From Psychrobacter aquimaris (GTDB lineage Bacteria; Pseudomonadota; Gammaproteobacteria; Pseudomonadales; Moraxellaceae): a stretch of DNA of 64,000 nucleotides. Where the stretch lies: NCBI RefSeq assembly GCF_016107525.1, contig NZ_JABASR010000017.1, positions 1 to 64,000 on the forward strand, given 5' to 3'. Shown here one piece after another: positions 1-9,742 of the stretch. The position numbers and the translations under genes are program-made. Below the pieces are notes generated by a model, which saw only the letters and a program-made list of their open reading frames with translations, made no database searches and was not told where the DNA came from. Position 1 is the stretch's first letter. Every line of letters starts with the position of its first letter.

Positions 1-399
1 TCATAATGATTTGAATTGTCAAGCTTTTTTATAATTTGTTTCTTCAAGTTAACTGCGTTATTTATGTGTAATCTACACACTAATCACTGCCAGCTCGTCT
101 TGTGTGGGCGTATTATAGACGCTTTAAATCTTGAGTCAAGAGGTAATTTCTATTTAGTGTGAAATAGCTTGATTATCTAAGCTTCCAAACCACTTGCCTT
201 TCGAAAAGGGTGGCAGTCTACGAGGGTTTTATATATAAAACAAGGAAAGTCTATAAATAATCTTTGTTATTTTCTATTAGCAGAACTTTATGCACCTAAC
301 TCGTTGTTATAGTTGTACAACTCATTAAATTAGCTCTTATGCCTACACATTAAACCTTTTCATTACAGTAACTTTTCTAGTTCTTTATATAGAGCGCAT
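1..399. other. Non-coding left edge, upstream region of a gene outside the window
   Basis: No credible protein gene lies here. The stretch is AT-rich and holds two minus-strand promoter elements (listed separately) that face out of the window. It also has a perfect 16-bp palindrome at 226-241 (GTTTTATATATAAAAC) and an imperfect hairpin around 190-214. It reads as the upstream region of a strongly transcribed operon lying to the left. Confidence 0.5.
112..139 (-). promoter_or_regulatory. Strong sigma-70 promoter facing out of the window
   Basis: On the minus strand TTGACT (139-134) is followed after 16 bp by a perfect TATAAT (117-112) and then a GC-rich ACGCCC discriminator. A second -35, TTGACA, lies at 22-17; its -10 would fall beyond base 1. 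Tandem strong promoters with a GC-rich discriminator are typical of rRNA or tRNA operons, but the transcribed gene is not in view, so that identity is inference. Confidence 0.55.
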
Positions 400-403
400 A
401 AAA

Positions 404-431
404 AAGGCACTTACCTGACGGTAAGTGCCTT
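404..431 (-). terminator. Intrinsic terminator after pssA
   Basis: A 12-bp perfect stem (404-415 with 420-431) has a 4-nt loop and is followed on the minus strand by a run of T. It lies just after the pssA stop and closes the rlmJ-pssA unit. Confidence 0.85.
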
Positions 432-453
432 GATATATACATCAAAAATATTG

Positions 454-1356
454 TTAGCTTTTTACTTTTGTCTTAACGGTAGTGACGATACCCGACAACG
501 CATAAATAATACCAATCGCCAAGATACCAACAGGTATATCATAAAGCACGATACTCATAACGAGTACGCCAATGATAAGAACGACGAAAGGGACTTTCTT
601 TTTATCAAACTCTTTAAAGCTATAATATTTAACGTTACTGACCATCAGCAAGCCACAAACAACGACCCAAGCTGCGAATAAGAACATAACTGCCGTATCG
701 TACTGTCCAATCCACTCATTATGATCAACCGCAACCATCACAGCCGCAGTAACCAAAATAGCGGCAAGCGGACTTGCCAAACCAACGAAGTATTTTTTAT
801 CGACGATACCAACCTGCACGTTAAAGCGTGCCAAACGAAAAGCACCGCAAGCGGTAAAGACAAACGCACAGCCAAGACCAATACGACCAAGTGGTTCTAG
901 AGCAAAGCTATAAATTAAAATAGCAGGTGCTACGCCAAACGCTAGCATATCGGCAAGCGAATCATATTGCTCGCCAAAGGGGCTTTGCGCATTAAGCATA
1001 CGTGCGACCCGCCCATCAGCGCCATCAAGAATAGCGGACAAAAAAATGGCTAGAGACGCTTTGTAAAACTCGCCTTGCGTACTGGCCAAGATCGAATAGA
1101 AGCCGGAAAGCAGTGACAAGGTTGTAATCAAATTTGGCGCTAGATAGACACCGCGACTTACAACCCTCTGCCCTTCAGCAACTTCTGCTTCAATCACCTC
1201 AAAGGTCAAGCCATCATAATTTTCATTATCCGCTAAGCGAATATTAAACTCGTGCTCATCGACAAAGGGTGGCTGTGTTGCCGCACTGTCTTGCAACAAC
1301 CCATCATTTAGGGGCGGATGATTTGATTCGTCTTTAGGTAATTGCACGTTAGTCAT
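454..1356 (-). CDS. pssA: CDP-diacylglycerol--serine O-phosphatidyltransferase
   Basis: Makes phosphatidylserine from CDP-diacylglycerol and L-serine at the inner membrane, the first step towards phosphatidylethanolamine. The CDP-alcohol phosphotransferase signature DG-x2-AR-x8-G-x3-D-x3-D is intact about 110-140 residues in, starting at DGRVAR, and several hydrophobic segments fill the rest of the protein. An acidic, non-conserved N-terminal extension of about 80 residues precedes the core. The start at 1356 (MTNVQLPK) is chosen because AAGGA sits 7 nt before it; an ATG 24 nt further upstream has no such site. rlmJ ends about 40 bp upstream on the same strand, so the two are probably co-transcribed, and a terminator follows pssA. 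Confidence 0.9.
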   Translation of the reverse strand: MTNVQLPKDESNHPPLNDGLLQDSAATQPPFVDEHEFNIRLADNENYDGLTFEVIEAEVAEGQRVVSRGVYLAPNLITTLSLLSGFYSILASTQGEFYKASLAIFLSAILDGADGRVARMLNAQSPFGEQYDSLADMLAFGVAPAILIYSFALEPLGRIGLGCAFVFTACGAFRLARFNVQVGIVDKKYFVGLASPLAAILVTAAVMVAVDHNEWIGQYDTAVMFLFAAWVVVCGLLMVSNVKYYSFKEFDKKKVPFVVLIIGVLVMSIVLYDIPVGILAIGIIYALSGIVTTVKTKVKS

Positions 1357-1398
1357 CTCAATATCCTTATTTGCCGACATTGTTATTCGCAGAGATTG

Positions 1399-2274
1399 TT
1401 ATTCGCCGACTAGCCAGCGTACATTGGTTGCGCTATCAGGCGTTAAGTCTGGAGCATCAGCCACTTTTAACGCAGGCTGTAAGAAACGTAATATCTCACG
1501 TGCATGATTATCAAATTGCCAAGGTGGATTGATAACCAATAAACCTGTTCCGTTAAGACCAACCGCCACATCATTTGGATAAATATTCAGCTCACAGACC
1601 AGCTGGCGGCGCATTTCAGTACGCTTGAGCTTTTTATAAAACAGCTCAACAGCTTCAACGTTCTTAATAGGGAACCAAAGCGCGTAAGTGCCTTGTGGCC
1701 ATTTATTATAAGCCGCAACGAGTAGGTTTATCAGACGGGTAAAATCTTTGTGCTCTTGCTCATAAGGAGGATCAAGAAAAATCAGACCACGCTTTTCTTT
1801 TGGCGGAATAACGGCGGTAATACCTTCAAAGGCATCACGATGCTGTATACCAATGGGTAACTTGTGCAACTGATAATTTAGCGCATCATATTCGCTAGCT
1901 TTGGCTTCAAAAGCTTCACCGCGCACACCCGCATCTGGATTTTTCTCGATATGATGGGCAACCCACCAAGGAGAACCAGGATAGACTTTATTGTCATAAG
2001 TGAAACGGGCTTGCTTAATGCCTTCCATATAATCTTTGACAGCAGCGGGTGCCTTATCGGTATTGGCATTTAATAACGCTTGGATACCACCTTTAGCCTC
2101 ACCTGTCTTGCGCGCTTCTTCACTGCTCAGTGAATACAGTCCGCGACCACCATAAGCATCAAGCACATAAAAAGGTTTGTTTTTTTGCCCCAATTGATTA
2201 AGGAGTTGTACCAATAAAATGTGTTTAACCACATCAGCAAAGTTACCAGCGTGGTAGGCGTGTTTATAGTTCAT
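1399..2274 (-). CDS. rlmJ: 23S rRNA (adenine(2030)-N(6))-methyltransferase RlmJ
   Basis: SAM-dependent methyltransferase of the RlmJ/YhiR family, which modifies A2030 of 23S rRNA. It starts with the family hallmark MNYKHAYHAGNFADVVKHIL, and the N6-adenine methyltransferase motif DPPY is present near residue 168. The C-terminal NPPW stretch is also typical. At 291 residues it is close to the family's usual 280. It is the promoter-proximal gene of a likely rlmJ-pssA pair. Confidence 0.93.
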   Translation of the reverse strand: MNYKHAYHAGNFADVVKHILLVQLLNQLGQKNKPFYVLDAYGGRGLYSLSSEEARKTGEAKGGIQALLNANTDKAPAAVKDYMEGIKQARFTYDNKVYPGSPWWVAHHIEKNPDAGVRGEAFEAKASEYDALNYQLHKLPIGIQHRDAFEGITAVIPPKEKRGLIFLDPPYEQEHKDFTRLINLLVAAYNKWPQGTYALWFPIKNVEAVELFYKKLKRTEMRRQLVCELNIYPNDVAVGLNGTGLLVINPPWQFDNHAREILRFLQPALKVADAPDLTPDSATNVRWLVGE

Positions 2275-2403
2275 AATCTCAAAAGTTTAAATAAGAAAAA
2301 TTACATCTATGGTAGCATAGGCAGAGTAAAAGATAACGATGGTTTTGGTAAAAAGGCATTGATTGGCTATGTATTGCTAGCTAACTGACCATAGTGAGAC
2401 GAA

Positions 2404-3159
2404 ATGACAGAGATTATTAGCAATCTTGATGTGACAAAGTTGGTGATTGATAATCCGATAGGAGAAGATAATCCACCTTTATTGTTTCCACATAGTGATG
2501 ATCCAAGCCAAAAGTCACTGACTCAGCACATATTACAACCGTCTGATTTTGAGATCAGTTGGCAAGATAAGCTGACTGATACACAACTGGATACATTCGT
2601 TGAAGATGGCTGGATAATTATTGATGATGTCTTTGAAACGAAAGCGCTGTTAGCCTTGCAAGCAGAGAGTGGCTTTATTAACTATCGTGACGCAGAGCTC
2701 ACGGCCGGTATTCGTGTCAGCGATATTCGCGGTGATCGCATCCGCTGGATTACAGAAAACTTCTTTGCAGGTTATTATTATTTGCAAAGCATCAATGCGC
2801 TTGCCGCCTTGTTTAATCGCAGTTTATTTGCGGGTATTCGCCACAGTGAAGCGCATTACGCTTGCTATCCGGTGGGGTTTGGCTACCAATGGCATAGTGA
2901 CAATCCGGCTGGGCGTGATGAACGCGTTATCTCTGCGGTGTTTTATCTCAATGACGAATGGGAACCAACTGACGGCGGCGCACTAGAAGTCATTGATAAA
3001 CATGGCGTTCATCATAACGTCATGCCTGTCGCCAATAGATTGGTGATATTTGACAGTGACCTACAACATCAAGTGCAAATTGCCCATCGGCAGCGTTATT
3101 CTATCGCTACGTGGATGCGCCGTGATGGTTTGGTGCCTTTTGTTGAAGACAATATTTAA
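2404..3159 (+). CDS. 2OG-Fe(II) oxygenase family protein
   Basis: Non-haem iron, 2-oxoglutarate-dependent dioxygenase of the prolyl 4-hydroxylase (P4Hc) type. The iron ligands are visible as H-S-D (in GYQWHSDN, about residue 160) and a distal His in the segment DLQHQV. The 2-oxoglutarate-binding Arg follows in QRYSIATW. The first 60 residues are variable. The substrate cannot be told from the sequence; related proteins hydroxylate protein side chains or small molecules. It is transcribed divergently from rlmJ and is followed by dapE about 110 bp downstream. Confidence 0.8.
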   Translation: MTEIISNLDVTKLVIDNPIGEDNPPLLFPHSDDPSQKSLTQHILQPSDFEISWQDKLTDTQLDTFVEDGWIIIDDVFETKALLALQAESGFINYRDAELTAGIRVSDIRGDRIRWITENFFAGYYYLQSINALAALFNRSLFAGIRHSEAHYACYPVGFGYQWHSDNPAGRDERVISAVFYLNDEWEPTDGGALEVIDKHGVHHNVMPVANRLVIFDSDLQHQVQIAHRQRYSIATWMRRDGLVPFVEDNI

Positions 3160-3260
3160 AATTCATCAGCTATCAGAAAAAGTAAGTAATAAGTATAAAA
3201 CAATGACTGATTTTATCGTGGCTGCCAATCTTAAAAATTTATCATTTTAATTCATAATAA

Positions 3261-4487
<1,227 letters not shown>

Positions 4488-4503
4488 CTTCTAATTATCA
4501 TTT

Positions 4504-4540
4504 AAAAAGCGCCAAATCTGAATAGGATTTGGCGCTTTTT
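4504..4540. terminator. Bidirectional intrinsic terminator
   Basis: A 15-bp perfect stem (4504-4518 with 4526-4540) with flanking A and T runs lies between the convergent dapE and the GyrI-like gene. Confidence 0.88.
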
Positions 4541-4603
4541 TTGTCGTTATTTTTTATCGATAATGACTTGAACAGCTTAAGTCAATTAAGCTACTTACTC
4601 GCT

Positions 4604-5086
4604 TCACTCAATACCAATATAGAGATCAACTTTACCATACTCTAGATTGCCACCGATATAATGCTCAAAATCAACATTGTACGTTCTTACATGCTCACAG
4701 CTGCGATCATTAAAGTATGTCCATGCCTTTTCCCAAGCATTCATCACAGTATTAGGCATTCTGCCCTCTTCAGAAAAGACCAAATATTTCCCTGCAGGAA
4801 TATTGACCGTTACTAAATTACCAGCGCTTTGCTGCTCTTGCTCGCTGTCTACTTTCCAACCTGCCACAACATCAAAAGCGCCTACTAAGTCATCGCTCTC
4901 ATAGTTATGGAAGATACCATAAATATCTTCACCTTCAGAAAGATGCGACTTATGGTTTTGATAAAACTTTTGCCATAATCGACCCAATTTGGCCGTGTCA
5001 TGGCTGATTTCTGCATTGTTAGTGGTACGAGCACTGATACCCTTGCACACTATCGCTTCGGATAGCTCTTTAATTTGTGAAGTCAT
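4604..5086 (-). CDS. GyrI-like / AraC effector-binding domain protein
   Basis: A single-domain protein of 160 residues matching the GyrI-like small-molecule-binding fold. It has the typical segments IYGIFHNYESD and the paired VNIPAGKYLVF and WEKAWTYF near the C-terminal half. It has no DNA-binding region, so it resembles stand-alone GyrI/SbmC-type or multidrug-binding proteins rather than a regulator. The ligand is unknown. AGGA is 11 nt before the ATG. iscX lies upstream on the same strand with a gap of about 75 bp. Confidence 0.75.
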   Translation of the reverse strand: MTSQIKELSEAIVCKGISARTTNNAEISHDTAKLGRLWQKFYQNHKSHLSEGEDIYGIFHNYESDDLVGAFDVVAGWKVDSEQEQQSAGNLVTVNIPAGKYLVFSEEGRMPNTVMNAWEKAWTYFNDRSCEHVRTYNVDFEHYIGGNLEYGKVDLYIGIE

Positions 5087-5161
5087 GATGCCGTCTATCC
5101 TATATATTTACTTGGTTTTATTTAAAATCATATTTAAAATGATTAACGTTGCAACGTTAGT

Positions 5162-5371
5162 CTAATCTGCTTCATCAATCCAGTTCATTTGAATGGCTTC
5201 TAAGATACCTTCGTTTGAGCGCTGTGGATCATCATCAAAGCCTTCAAGCTCAGTCACCCAGCGATGCAAATCGGTAAAACGTATGTACTGCGGATCGGTC
5301 TCTGGAAACTTCTCATACAGCTCAATCGCGATATCTAAGCTGTCTGTCCATTTTAATTTTTGCGGGGTCAT
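5162..5371 (-). CDS. iscX: Fe-S cluster assembly protein IscX
   Basis: A small acidic protein of 69 residues with the IscX (YfhJ) landmarks [19 protein letters not shown], the acidic patch FDDDPQ and a C-terminal WIDEA. IscX binds IscS and iron and tunes Fe-S cluster assembly. A strong Shine-Dalgarno site (AAGGAG) precedes the ATG. In many gammaproteobacteria iscX closes the isc operon; here no isc genes are adjacent. Confidence 0.92.
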   Translation of the reverse strand: MTPQKLKWTDSLDIAIELYEKFPETDPQYIRFTDLHRWVTELEGFDDDPQRSNEGILEAIQMNWIDEAD

Positions 5372-5501
5372 GGTGGCTCCTTAACTTTGAATCATTTTTA
5401 TACACGTCATCGAACCAGTGGTCAATTTGACTGGTGATTTGATTGGCGACTTCATAACCGCTATCCTACCAAAATTCGCCCACTGATTATAGACAAGTTC
5501 G

Positions 5502-6065
5502 TTATGCAGCACTTGTTGTTTTAGTCGGCTCAGCAGATTTGGCAGATTTAATCGCCACTTGATGCTGATTCCAAGTATCAATGACCTCATTCAGCCGCTC
5601 GCCTATCATATCCAATATCTCTGGTGCACATTTGCCTTTTTTATTGGTCAATACAAACTTCGTCATACCAACGCCCATCAGCTGTTTTTTTACAAAGAAG
5701 CGCGTTTCAAAATAAACGTATTTTTTATCCCATCCGACAAGTGTACTATTTACCGTCATCTTATCTAAGAATTTAATTTCTTTCAGATAAACCATCTCTT
5801 GCATGGCGATAACCCAACCTAATGTTTTAATACCTTTTTGATGACAGCATGCCATCAGCCAGCGAGTAACGTTGAGTTCAATAAAAGACAAATAACGATA
5901 GTTGGGCAAATGATCGCGAAAACCCATGTCATGTGGTAATACACGATACTGACGAACAACGGGAGCGGTCAACATCTCGACACTCAGGTACTCACTGACT
6001 GATTGCTGTTTTAACTGTTGCTTTAGCAAGCTAACCATAATAAAAAAACGTATCAACATATTCAT
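5502..6065 (-). CDS. Acyl-CoA thioesterase-like (hot-dog fold) protein
   Basis: A 187-residue protein that looks like a 4HBT_2/THEM6-type hot-dog thioesterase: HDMGFRDHLPNYRYLSFIEL has the spacing of the N-terminal active-site region, and WVIAMQEMVYLKEIKF and a C-terminal LTNKKGK-type segment follow. The N-terminus is hydrophobic for about 15 residues. The substrate is not evident. GAGAG lies 6 nt before the ATG. The last 15 residues (Ala, Lys, Thr-rich) look like a non-conserved tail. Confidence 0.65.
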   Translation of the reverse strand: MNMLIRFFIMVSLLKQQLKQQSVSEYLSVEMLTAPVVRQYRVLPHDMGFRDHLPNYRYLSFIELNVTRWLMACCHQKGIKTLGWVIAMQEMVYLKEIKFLDKMTVNSTLVGWDKKYVYFETRFFVKKQLMGVGMTKFVLTNKKGKCAPEILDMIGERLNEVIDTWNQHQVAIKSAKSAEPTKTTSAA

Positions 6066-6224
6066 AAATAACTCTCTTAACGCTTATTTTGTGTAAACTT
6101 ATTTTCTATAAACAATGATTCAATATAAATTCTGCATACCTTAACGCAAAAAAGCCACCGTAGTGACTTTCTTTGTTTAAAAACTTATAGGTAAAAGCGA
6201 ATAGTCAAAAACATATTTTAATTA

Positions 6225-7625
6225 TTAATGACCGCTACCATTGATACTACGTACCATCTCTTCTACCATTTTCTTGGCATCACCAAAGATCATCATAGTT
6301 TTGTCCATATAGAACAAGCTATTATCTAAACCCGCATAACCTGTACTCATTGAGCGCTTGATGACCATCACAGTTTGGGCTTTGCTGACTTCTAGAATCG
6401 GCATACCAAAGATTGGGGAGGTAGGATCATCTTTCGCAGAAGGGTTTACAACATCGTTTGCACCGATAACCAAGACCACATCTGTACTCGCGAAATCTGA
6501 GTTGATCTCATCCATCTCTAAAATATCATCATAAGGTACGTCAGCTTCAGCTAATAGTACGTTCATGTGGCCCGGCATACGACCAGCAACTGGATGAATG
6601 GCAAAACGAACGTTAACACCTTCTTCTTTTAGCAGCTCATATAGCTCTTTTACCGCATTCTGTGCTCGGCCCTGTGCCATACCATAACCCGGTACGATGA
6701 CCACGCTGCTGGCGTTAGACATCAAAAAACCTGCATCTTCTGCTGAGCCAGCTTTATAGTTCTTCGGTGCACCATCATCACCACCTGCCGCCACAGCTGA
6801 CGTACCCATACCACCGAACAATACATTCAATAATGAACGGTTCATGGCTTTACACATGATGTAAGACAAGATCGCACCTGATGAACCGACCAACGAACCC
6901 GCGATAATCAACATCGAGTTGCCAAGGGTGAAACCAATGCCTGCTGCCGCCCAACCTGAGAACGAGTTCAATAGTGATACAACCACTGGCATATCACCGC
7001 CACCGATTGGCGCAATCCACATCCAACCAAAGATTACCGCAATCACTGCCATCGCATAAAACGCTGGTAATGAGTCCGTGACGAAATATACGCCACCGAA
7101 GCCGATCATAGCAATGAATAGTAGCGCTTGGACAGGTTTTACCCAGCCGCCAACCAATGTTTTCGCCCAACTTTTTGCCGCCAGTTTACCAAAGGCAAAG
7201 ACCGAAGCTGAGAACGTAATCGCACCGATGAAGCAACCGATAAATAGCTCAACACGGGCAACGGCGCCATGCTGCTGCTCAGTATGCAATACCGTCGCAA
7301 GTGCAATCGCAACCGCTGCCAAACCGACGAATGAATGCATCAAGGCAACGGTTTCTGGCATTTGGGTCATCGCGACTGTTTTTGCTTTCCACATACCGAC
7401 AAGGCCACCCAAAACCATCGCACCAATAATTAACCAAAGAACAGGGCCTTCTGCTAAAAAGAACGTCGTAACAACAGCAATCGCCATCGCTGCCATACCA
7501 AAACGGTTACCACGGATAGCGGTCTTTGGACTAGATAAACCACGTAAGGTCAATACAAAGAGGATAGCGCCTACTAAATAAAACCAATCAGCATTTGCCG
7601 CAATCATTGTTGAGAAATCATTCAT
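6225..7625 (-). CDS. pntB: NAD(P) transhydrogenase subunit beta
   Basis: Integral membrane and NADP(H)-binding subunit of proton-translocating transhydrogenase, which uses the proton gradient to reduce NADP+ with NADH. About nine hydrophobic helices fill residues 5-265. The C-terminal dIII domain then carries VIVPGYGMAQGRAQ and GANDVVNPSAKDD, the NADP-binding loops. Its start overlaps the pntAb stop by 4 bp (ATGA), which indicates translational coupling. At 466 residues it is full length. Confidence 0.95.
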   Translation of the reverse strand: MNDFSTMIAANADWFYLVGAILFVLTLRGLSSPKTAIRGNRFGMAAMAIAVVTTFFLAEGPVLWLIIGAMVLGGLVGMWKAKTVAMTQMPETVALMHSFVGLAAVAIALATVLHTEQQHGAVARVELFIGCFIGAITFSASVFAFGKLAAKSWAKTLVGGWVKPVQALLFIAMIGFGGVYFVTDSLPAFYAMAVIAVIFGWMWIAPIGGGDMPVVVSLLNSFSGWAAAGIGFTLGNSMLIIAGSLVGSSGAILSYIMCKAMNRSLLNVLFGGMGTSAVAAGGDDGAPKNYKAGSAEDAGFLMSNASSVVIVPGYGMAQGRAQNAVKELYELLKEEGVNVRFAIHPVAGRMPGHMNVLLAEADVPYDDILEMDEINSDFASTDVVLVIGANDVVNPSAKDDPTSPIFGMPILEVSKAQTVMVIKRSMSTGYAGLDNSLFYMDKTMMIFGDAKKMVEEMVRSINGSGH

Positions 7626-8008
7626 GCGTCGCCTCCATTGTCAGTCGTCGTCTCAAGAGCGGGTGCTTTTTTCACTTTAGGTTTAAACATCGCAAGCATA
7701 CGTTCAGTCACGGCAAAGCCACCAAAGATATTAATACTAGCCAAAAATACCGCAAAAGCACCAAGCAAACTGGTCGGTGTAAACATAGAGCCGTCAATGG
7801 TGACGGTCTGTAGCATCGCACCAACGATGACGATACTTGATAAGGCATTGGTTACCGCCATCAATGGCGTATGCAATGCCGGCGTGACGCCCCAAACGAC
7901 GTAATATCCGACAAAAATAGCAAGCACAAATACCGTAAAAATTGCTACAAATGGTGTGCTACTCATGGCCGCACCGGCTGGCGCTGCAGCTAAAATAGTG
8001 GCAATCAT
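7622..8008 (-). CDS. pntAb: NAD(P) transhydrogenase subunit alpha, membrane part
   Basis: The small membrane subunit (PntAb) of a three-gene transhydrogenase: 128 residues with about three hydrophobic helices and the family segments FVGYYVVWGVTPALHTPLM and SINIFGGF. In E. coli this part is fused to the NAD-binding domain; here it is separate, as in Rhodospirillum and many Moraxellaceae. The charged, Lys-rich C-terminus lies outside the membrane part. GAGGAGG precedes the ATG. Confidence 0.93.
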   Translation of the reverse strand: MIATILAAAPAGAAMSSTPFVAIFTVFVLAIFVGYYVVWGVTPALHTPLMAVTNALSSIVIVGAMLQTVTIDGSMFTPTSLLGAFAVFLASINIFGGFAVTERMLAMFKPKVKKAPALETTTDNGGDA

Positions 8009-8082
8009 CTAATCCTCCTCAAAATTTATTCATTAAAGGCAAATATATAGTGACAAAATCTGTAGTGATAAGCCGCCAGAAC

Positions 8083-9249
8083 TTAGCGTTTGGCTAGCCG
8101 TACCTGACTGTCATGTGTCACTGCCAGCGCGCCCTGAATCTCGTCTTCCATATCTAAGTTAAGCGATAAGTTAGGTGATGCGTCACTTGCTGAAGCGTCG
8201 TCATTAGAAGACGCAATCAAAGTCGTAATAAAGTTAACCAAGTTATTGGCGTACAAGTCTGAAGACTGAGCGGCGAGCATTGATGGAATATTGGCAGCAC
8301 CAACAATACGCACACCATTGTCCGTGGTGATGGTCTCATTAGGTACACTGCCTTCGACGTTGCCACCCGTTCCAGCAGCCATATCGATCAGGACAGAACC
8401 CGCTTTCATGTTGGCAAGGGTTGCCTGATGTACTAAGCGTGGGGCATTACGTCCAGGAATCTGTGCCGTGGTAATAACGATATCAGCATTGCTCAAGGCT
8501 TTATCCACGACAGCCGCTTGATCTTTGACATATTGCTCTGATGGCGTCCAAGCATAACCACCTGTGGACTTAGCTGTCTCAGCCTCCTCTGCACTCATCG
8601 GAACATCAAGCCATTTACCACCGAGTGATTCCACTTGCTCGCGAGCGGTCGGACGTAAATCACTGGCTTCAACGACTGCACCTAGGCGCTTTGCCGTTGC
8701 AATCGCTTGCAGACCTGCCACGCCAACGCCTAATATGACTACTTTGGCTGGCTTGACCGTCCCTGCTGAGGTCATAAACATAGGAAAAGGACGTGAATAT
8801 TCATTAGCTGCTAGCAATACCGCTTTATAACCGGCAAGGTTAGCCTGCGATGACAATACATCCATATTTTGTGCGCGTGACAATGTGCGAGGCAAGAGTT
8901 CCATTGCAAAGGCCGTCGTACCTTTAGCCGCATAAGTGTCAAGCTGAGTATTACGATAAGGATCAAGCATGCCAATGACAATCTGACCATGTGACAAGTC
9001 ATCAACGGCTTCCGCTGGTAGGTCATTGACGGTGGTAATAATTCGAGACTGTGTGATTACCTCGGTACTACTGTTGGCAATGTCGGCACCTGCAGCCTGA
9101 TACAGCTCATCAGCATAATATGCTGCTTGACCTGCACCTGACTGTATGACAACTTCAAACCCAAGCTTACGCAATTTTTTAACTGCATCTGGGGTTAGCG
9201 CTACACGGCTCTCGCTCGCGATATCCGCACTGATTACACCGATTTTCAT
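8083..9249 (-). CDS. pntAa: NAD(P) transhydrogenase subunit alpha, NAD-binding part
   Basis: Soluble dI subunit that binds NAD(H). It has an alanine-dehydrogenase-like fold starting MKIGVISADIASESRVALTP and the dinucleotide-binding motif GVGVAGLQAIATAKRLGA near residue 175. AAGGAGACGGT precedes the ATG. It is the first gene of pntAa-pntAb-pntB, with a gap of about 75 bp to pntAb. A pair of identical-pattern dyads 95-135 bp upstream (listed separately) is a plausible operator for the operon. Confidence 0.94.
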   Translation of the reverse strand: MKIGVISADIASESRVALTPDAVKKLRKLGFEVVIQSGAGQAAYYADELYQAAGADIANSSTEVITQSRIITTVNDLPAEAVDDLSHGQIVIGMLDPYRNTQLDTYAAKGTTAFAMELLPRTLSRAQNMDVLSSQANLAGYKAVLLAANEYSRPFPMFMTSAGTVKPAKVVILGVGVAGLQAIATAKRLGAVVEASDLRPTAREQVESLGGKWLDVPMSAEEAETAKSTGGYAWTPSEQYVKDQAAVVDKALSNADIVITTAQIPGRNAPRLVHQATLANMKAGSVLIDMAAGTGGNVEGSVPNETITTDNGVRIVGAANIPSMLAAQSSDLYANNLVNFITTLIASSNDDASASDASPNLSLNLDMEDEIQGALAVTHDSQVRLAKR

Positions 9250-9343
9250 ACCGTCTCCTTACTTACGTCTAATGACTATACTTACGTCTCACGACTACCT
9301 TTAATACCCTCAACGCATATTTAAAAAGCACAGGGGACAAAAA

Positions 9344-9384
9344 GACCTTTGGTCATTATTAATGTAACATTACGACCGAAGGTC
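9344..9384. promoter_or_regulatory. Twin palindromic operator-like sites upstream of pntAa
   Basis: GACCTTTGGTC at 9344-9354 and GACCGAAGGTC at 9374-9384 are both palindromes of the form GACC-N3-GGTC. They are exactly 30 bp apart, so both face the same side of the helix, and both are followed by CATyA. This arrangement suggests cooperative binding by a dimeric regulator. The regulator is unknown. Confidence 0.45.
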
Positions 9385-9582
9385 ATCAATTTAATAAATG
9401 ATAGATACTTTTCCATCATTCCTTTTTATTATAGAGATATCATCTGCCAACTTTCATTGCCTAATGATGACCCACAAGTAAAATAAAAAGTTAGGTATTT
9501 ACACCATCTACATAACTTTTATTGTTATATTAAAAATTTTCCCTTTTCAATGAAACGCTAAGCCTGACAAGATATCTGCTCG

Positions 9583-9624
9583 TACCCCTAAAAATCGCTT
9601 AAATGTTTGTCATTTTTAGGGGTA
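9583..9624. repeat. Perfect 13-bp inverted repeat
   Basis: TACCCCTAAAAAT (9583-9595) and its exact reverse complement (9612-9624) are separated by 16 nt. There is no T-run that would make it a normal terminator. It lies about 120 bp before yaaA. Confidence 0.6.
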
Positions 9625-9742
9625 ACGTTAAAAAACACAAAACAGCGATGAGTAGGTCAAGATAAAATGCTGCATATCGTATAATAAGAAAACTTGATAC
9701 ATAAGTAGAATGCCCATTGAATCACTATAATAAGGAATGACG

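Larger units (their letters stand above)
9250..9742. other. Divergent intergenic region pntAa / yaaA
   Basis: About 490 bp without a gene. It contains the twin GACC-N3-GGTC dyads near pntAa, a 13-bp perfect inverted repeat nearer yaaA, and a TATAAT at 9680-9685 that could be the yaaA -10 element (no good -35 seen). Confidence 0.6.

Noticed and set aside
430..681. Plus-strand 83-codon frame over the pssA 3' end
   Set aside because: It is antisense to pssA and starts in its terminator; composition is not protein-like.
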